A stretch of 64,000 nucleotides of DNA from Choanephora cucurbitarum. Taxonomy: Eukaryota; Mucoromycota; Mucoromycetes; Mucorales; Choanephoraceae. The stretch spans positions 1-64,000 of the forward strand of contig JAIWNI010000126.1 of NCBI GenBank assembly GCA_025331435.1, read 5' to 3'. The number at the start of each line of letters is the position of its first letter. Positions within the stretch are counted from its first letter, which is position 1. The notes under the pieces were generated by a model. It saw only the letters and a list, made by a program, of their open reading frames with translations. It had not been told where the DNA came from and made no database searches. This document shows, in pieces, positions 60,752-64,000 of this stretch. A program made the position numbers and the translations under genes.

Positions 60752-63700
60752 CATGGGGAAAAAACTAAGTGTGTAAGAGTGCGTAGAATTGAGTAAAAAA
60801 ACTCGTAAACACAGATTTCTCATTGAGACATCTTTAGTTGGTGACATTCAAAAAATTTGAGTAATTCGCATCAAGGTGGTGTGTAAAAGTGGGGGATTCA
60901 AACATCTGTTACCATAAAGAGACGTATCTTAGCTAATCAAAGGCTTTAGATTTTACGGAATAAGTATCTCCTAATCAATAATACTCAATTCCGTATTTAT
61001 TTCCACGAATAATGATACTCTGAAAGGCATTTGATGAGTAATATGATTCGTCACATGTTTAAAGAATGACCGGATATAGAATATCCTCATATAGAAGGCT
61101 TATTCAGGATTGCTCATAATGAAAGCCCATTTGTTGGAATGGGCTAATGAAGTAGATTTATTTTACAGAAATTGAAACCGGTATTATATATATATAGGTA
61201 CATCCGTGTAGCCCTTTTAGAATGATATTCTTTTAGCGATGGTTTAGAGATTTCCTTTGAAAAATTCATTTAAAAGCACATCATAATCACAATAAAAGTG
61301 TACCGCAAACAGTCGATGAATGGAATTAAGCAATTGTTTAGATTGACCTTTGATGGATTGATCATGATAGCGGATAAAGTTGTGACTGACTGTAAAGGAT
61401 ATAAAATTAATATGAAAGCTATGTCTAAGTGGATGCCTTACGCTAACGAAATTAAAGCTTTAACGCTAATTTGATATTTCTTCCTTTAAGGAATAGAGAC
61501 CTTGAAGTATGAGAACGGAGCATAGTCTATAGAGTCATCTCGAAGCAAAAGCTTTATATTGAGAAGACATCGCTAAAAATTAAATTTCAAAAATTAAAAT
61601 CCATATTTTTTTCCTTCATTCATGAAGAGTGTCAAAGTAACCAAAGCTCGTTAGCAAAGCCAAACTACGTTTCTGACAGCAAGATCACGAAGATGCAGTA
61701 ACATGAACCTACTGAAATAGGCATGATGGGGTCAATGAGTGATGATGCACGACTCGCCATGGGAATGTCGACAACATATTAAGAAGGCAAGCCAAAGAAA
61801 CAGACGCGCTTATAAAGATTAGTTGTTTCTGAAGCAAATATAGTTAAAGAAATACACTTTAATCAGTGGTTTGTCCATACCAATAACTGACAGCTGTAAG
61901 GCAATTACCACCTTTGTACGATCAGACTTATAGAAGGTTGCTTCGACTATAAATGACCAGAAAATGCATTTGGGTCCACGGTATCAGCATATGCGATGTA
62001 GAAAAATAAACATACGACATTGCAAACAACCAGAAAACACACAAGTAATGGAGATGATAGTCAACTTAAAAACCTTGAAATTATCATATCCTCAGCATTA
62101 GCATGCCAGGTGATAAACATTCACCAGAAGTGTAAGATGTGACGACAAACCATACAACAAGACACTGTTCATGGATAGAAAATGAGAGCAGAATTTGAAT
62201 ATATAAAGTAAGTCGATACTAGATAGAAGCACCTATTTGTTAAGAACGGCAGCTTCAATATAGGAAAACAAAAGCCGTTGAATCGATATTTAACATACCT
62301 GGAACTTAATGATAGACCAGTATAAAAGCGGTGCCATACGACTTACAAATAAGTAGAATGGATTTGTCTTTACTAGAATGACAACTCTGCGTTGGGTACA
62401 TATGACTAATCTCTGAGATAGTAGTTAGCACTGGAAACGGAGGTGAACAGGACCAACTCTTTTACTGTGATAGGTATTCAATCTAGAAAATTTAAGTTAA
62501 GAAATCTGGAATACATATATAGGTAACAGAAGACGTACTACGGATTAGAACTAAGTATGAGTAAGCAGATATAGTAGCAAACAGCTCATTTCAAATCACT
62601 TTATGGATCGATGTATGCGGAATAAATGTAGCCTTTTGCTGTGCATTTCCAACGAAAGGAAGAAAGGGAAAAGAAAATGAGGTTATGAAAAATAGTTTGA
62701 TATTTAGTGTGGTTCTGGAGGATGAGAAAACATACATCCACCAATGAGACCCAAAAGAAATTTAAACGATATGATAATGTTTTACTTTTGCATCGAATAC
62801 GATTGCGACCGCAAGTATTTTCAGTGCAAGCATTCATGCTTAATGGATCATAGTTTCACTTTTTATCTAACACAACTTTCTCACACTCAGGAAAAAGTTG
62901 ATAGAACTTCAAAGACTTTATTTGAATAAAGAAAAATCAACATGTAGTCGTACGCCAAAAAATTATCCTCTTCAAACGGCTTTAGAAATAACTGCTGCAT
63001 AAGTCGAACATCTACATTGCTGCTTGCTGATCCAAAATCCTATTATCATAACAAGTTCAGCCATAAAACCATATTCTGCAAAAACTCATGTCTGTGTTTC
63101 ACGACATAATTCGTGAATCACAACACTGTCTTTGTATACAGAATATATTTGTCACCTTCAACACCTTTGCGCTGCAGTGTTATGCGCATTATGCTTTATC
63201 TCAAAACTGAACTTGGCTTTAGTATATCATCTTTGCTACGGATGAAGTTTACAAACTAACTTATCTCGTTTTACTCCATGATAACATTTCAAATGCCGAC
63301 ATATTCTTCTTGAGACATTTGTACTCTACTCACTATCTGCTACCGGACCTCTAAACCAGTGTGCAGTCTACCAATCTCCTTTAACTGGTTACCAGCTAGC
63401 TTTGAATGATCACCAGCTGCTTGCTTTGATGCCCATTGCAGTGACTATGTGCTACTGCCTTCCCTCTGGCTTTGTTTGAACTTTTTTCTTTATAGCCTGT
63501 TGTATTTCTTTTCTGATACATGCCTTCTTCAATAACTAATTCTTTTTTGTAGGCAGATTCTCGACTTGATGTGTTCAAGACGGCTTTATAAATTTAGTCG
63601 CTATCGTTGTAGATGTCTTCCATTTGCATCACCTCTTATAGTCTTTCGCTTCAGTTGGCTACCCATCCACATGAGCTTTGTTAGCCTTTGCGGTTCTGTA

Positions 63701-64000
63701 TAGTCCATCATCTTCTAAAGTCCTGGGATATCCCTTGCTAGGGAATGAAAGGTGTTTCCATCAGGCAACCCGATTGCTAGCTATATGATTTAAACGCATT
63801 TTGCTTACCTTGAAGTATATACACTGCATCTATTCTTTCACTTGATTACCCAAATTCACTGTATTAGTAATACCCTGGTTTTATTCATTTTCGTATATTG
63901 CTGAAGTTTTACAGTGCTCCGGTCAACTGTTTGCATTACAAGTTTCCATGCTAACAACTCCAAACTCTTGAATCTAATGACTTGAACGTGTCTGCAAGTT
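60752..64000. other. AT-rich region without supported genes
   Basis: About 3.2 kb to the window end. ORFs of 60-78 codons lack motifs. Short simple repeats (tatatatata near 61188) only. The final kilobase is slightly richer in C and T but shows no recognisable gene. Confidence 0.55.

Overview
The window looks like a repeat-rich, gene-poor stretch of a nuclear genome from an early-diverging fungus, most likely Mucoromycota (Mucorales-like). The basis is AT-rich DNA, very short GT-AG introns (42-71 bp) that splice transposase exons cleanly in frame, and a mix of Tnp2/Plavaka, Crypton, MULE-OTU, Ty3 and LINE elements. The genus cannot be named from sequence alone. I see no ordinary host housekeeping gene, no rRNA or tRNA, and no CRISPR array.

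Left part (1-21126): microsatellite-rich DNA built by duplication. Two arms of about 2.5 kb (1-2510 and 6992-9528) form an inverted repeat around a 4.5 kb spacer. The first 2.5 kb of that spacer (2522-5039) occurs again, almost identical and in direct orientation, at 18619-21126. The inner edges of the inverted arms and the left edges of both direct copies all lie on (GT)n/(AC)n tracts; the tract beside the second copy is 235 bp long. The direct repeat carries a frame-broken relic of a Crypton-type tyrosine recombinase. From 9529 to 18383 I find only minisatellites, poly-pyrimidine tracts and shadow ORFs.

Middle part (21127-30315): a 5-kb DNA transposon with 17-bp terminal inverted repeats carries a nearly complete Plavaka/Tnp2-like transposase (exons resolved, one frameshift). 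It sits exactly where a second Tnp2-like transposase gene (26120-27846, six introns) is cut off. Its left flank is the segmental duplication and its right flank is the broken gene, so it marks a rearrangement junction. A small coiled-coil gene (28258-28791) is divergent from the broken transposase, and a CACTA-type terminus may lie at 30280-30315.

Right part (30316-64000): a transposon graveyard in AT-rich DNA. In order it holds a 5'-truncated LINE with a 16-bp target-site duplication, a MULE pseudogene with a C-terminal OTU-like domain, a Crypton pseudogene, a Ty3-type LTR retrotransposon with 89-bp LTRs, a third Tnp2-like pseudogene with a divergent coiled-coil gene, and a 1.67-kb CACTG-ended element with a CAT target duplication that keeps only a small coiled-coil gene. 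Many stop codons across unrelated families can be explained by C-to-T (G-to-A) transitions. The recurring pairing of a Tnp2-like transposase with a small divergent coiled-coil gene is the most system-like signal here.
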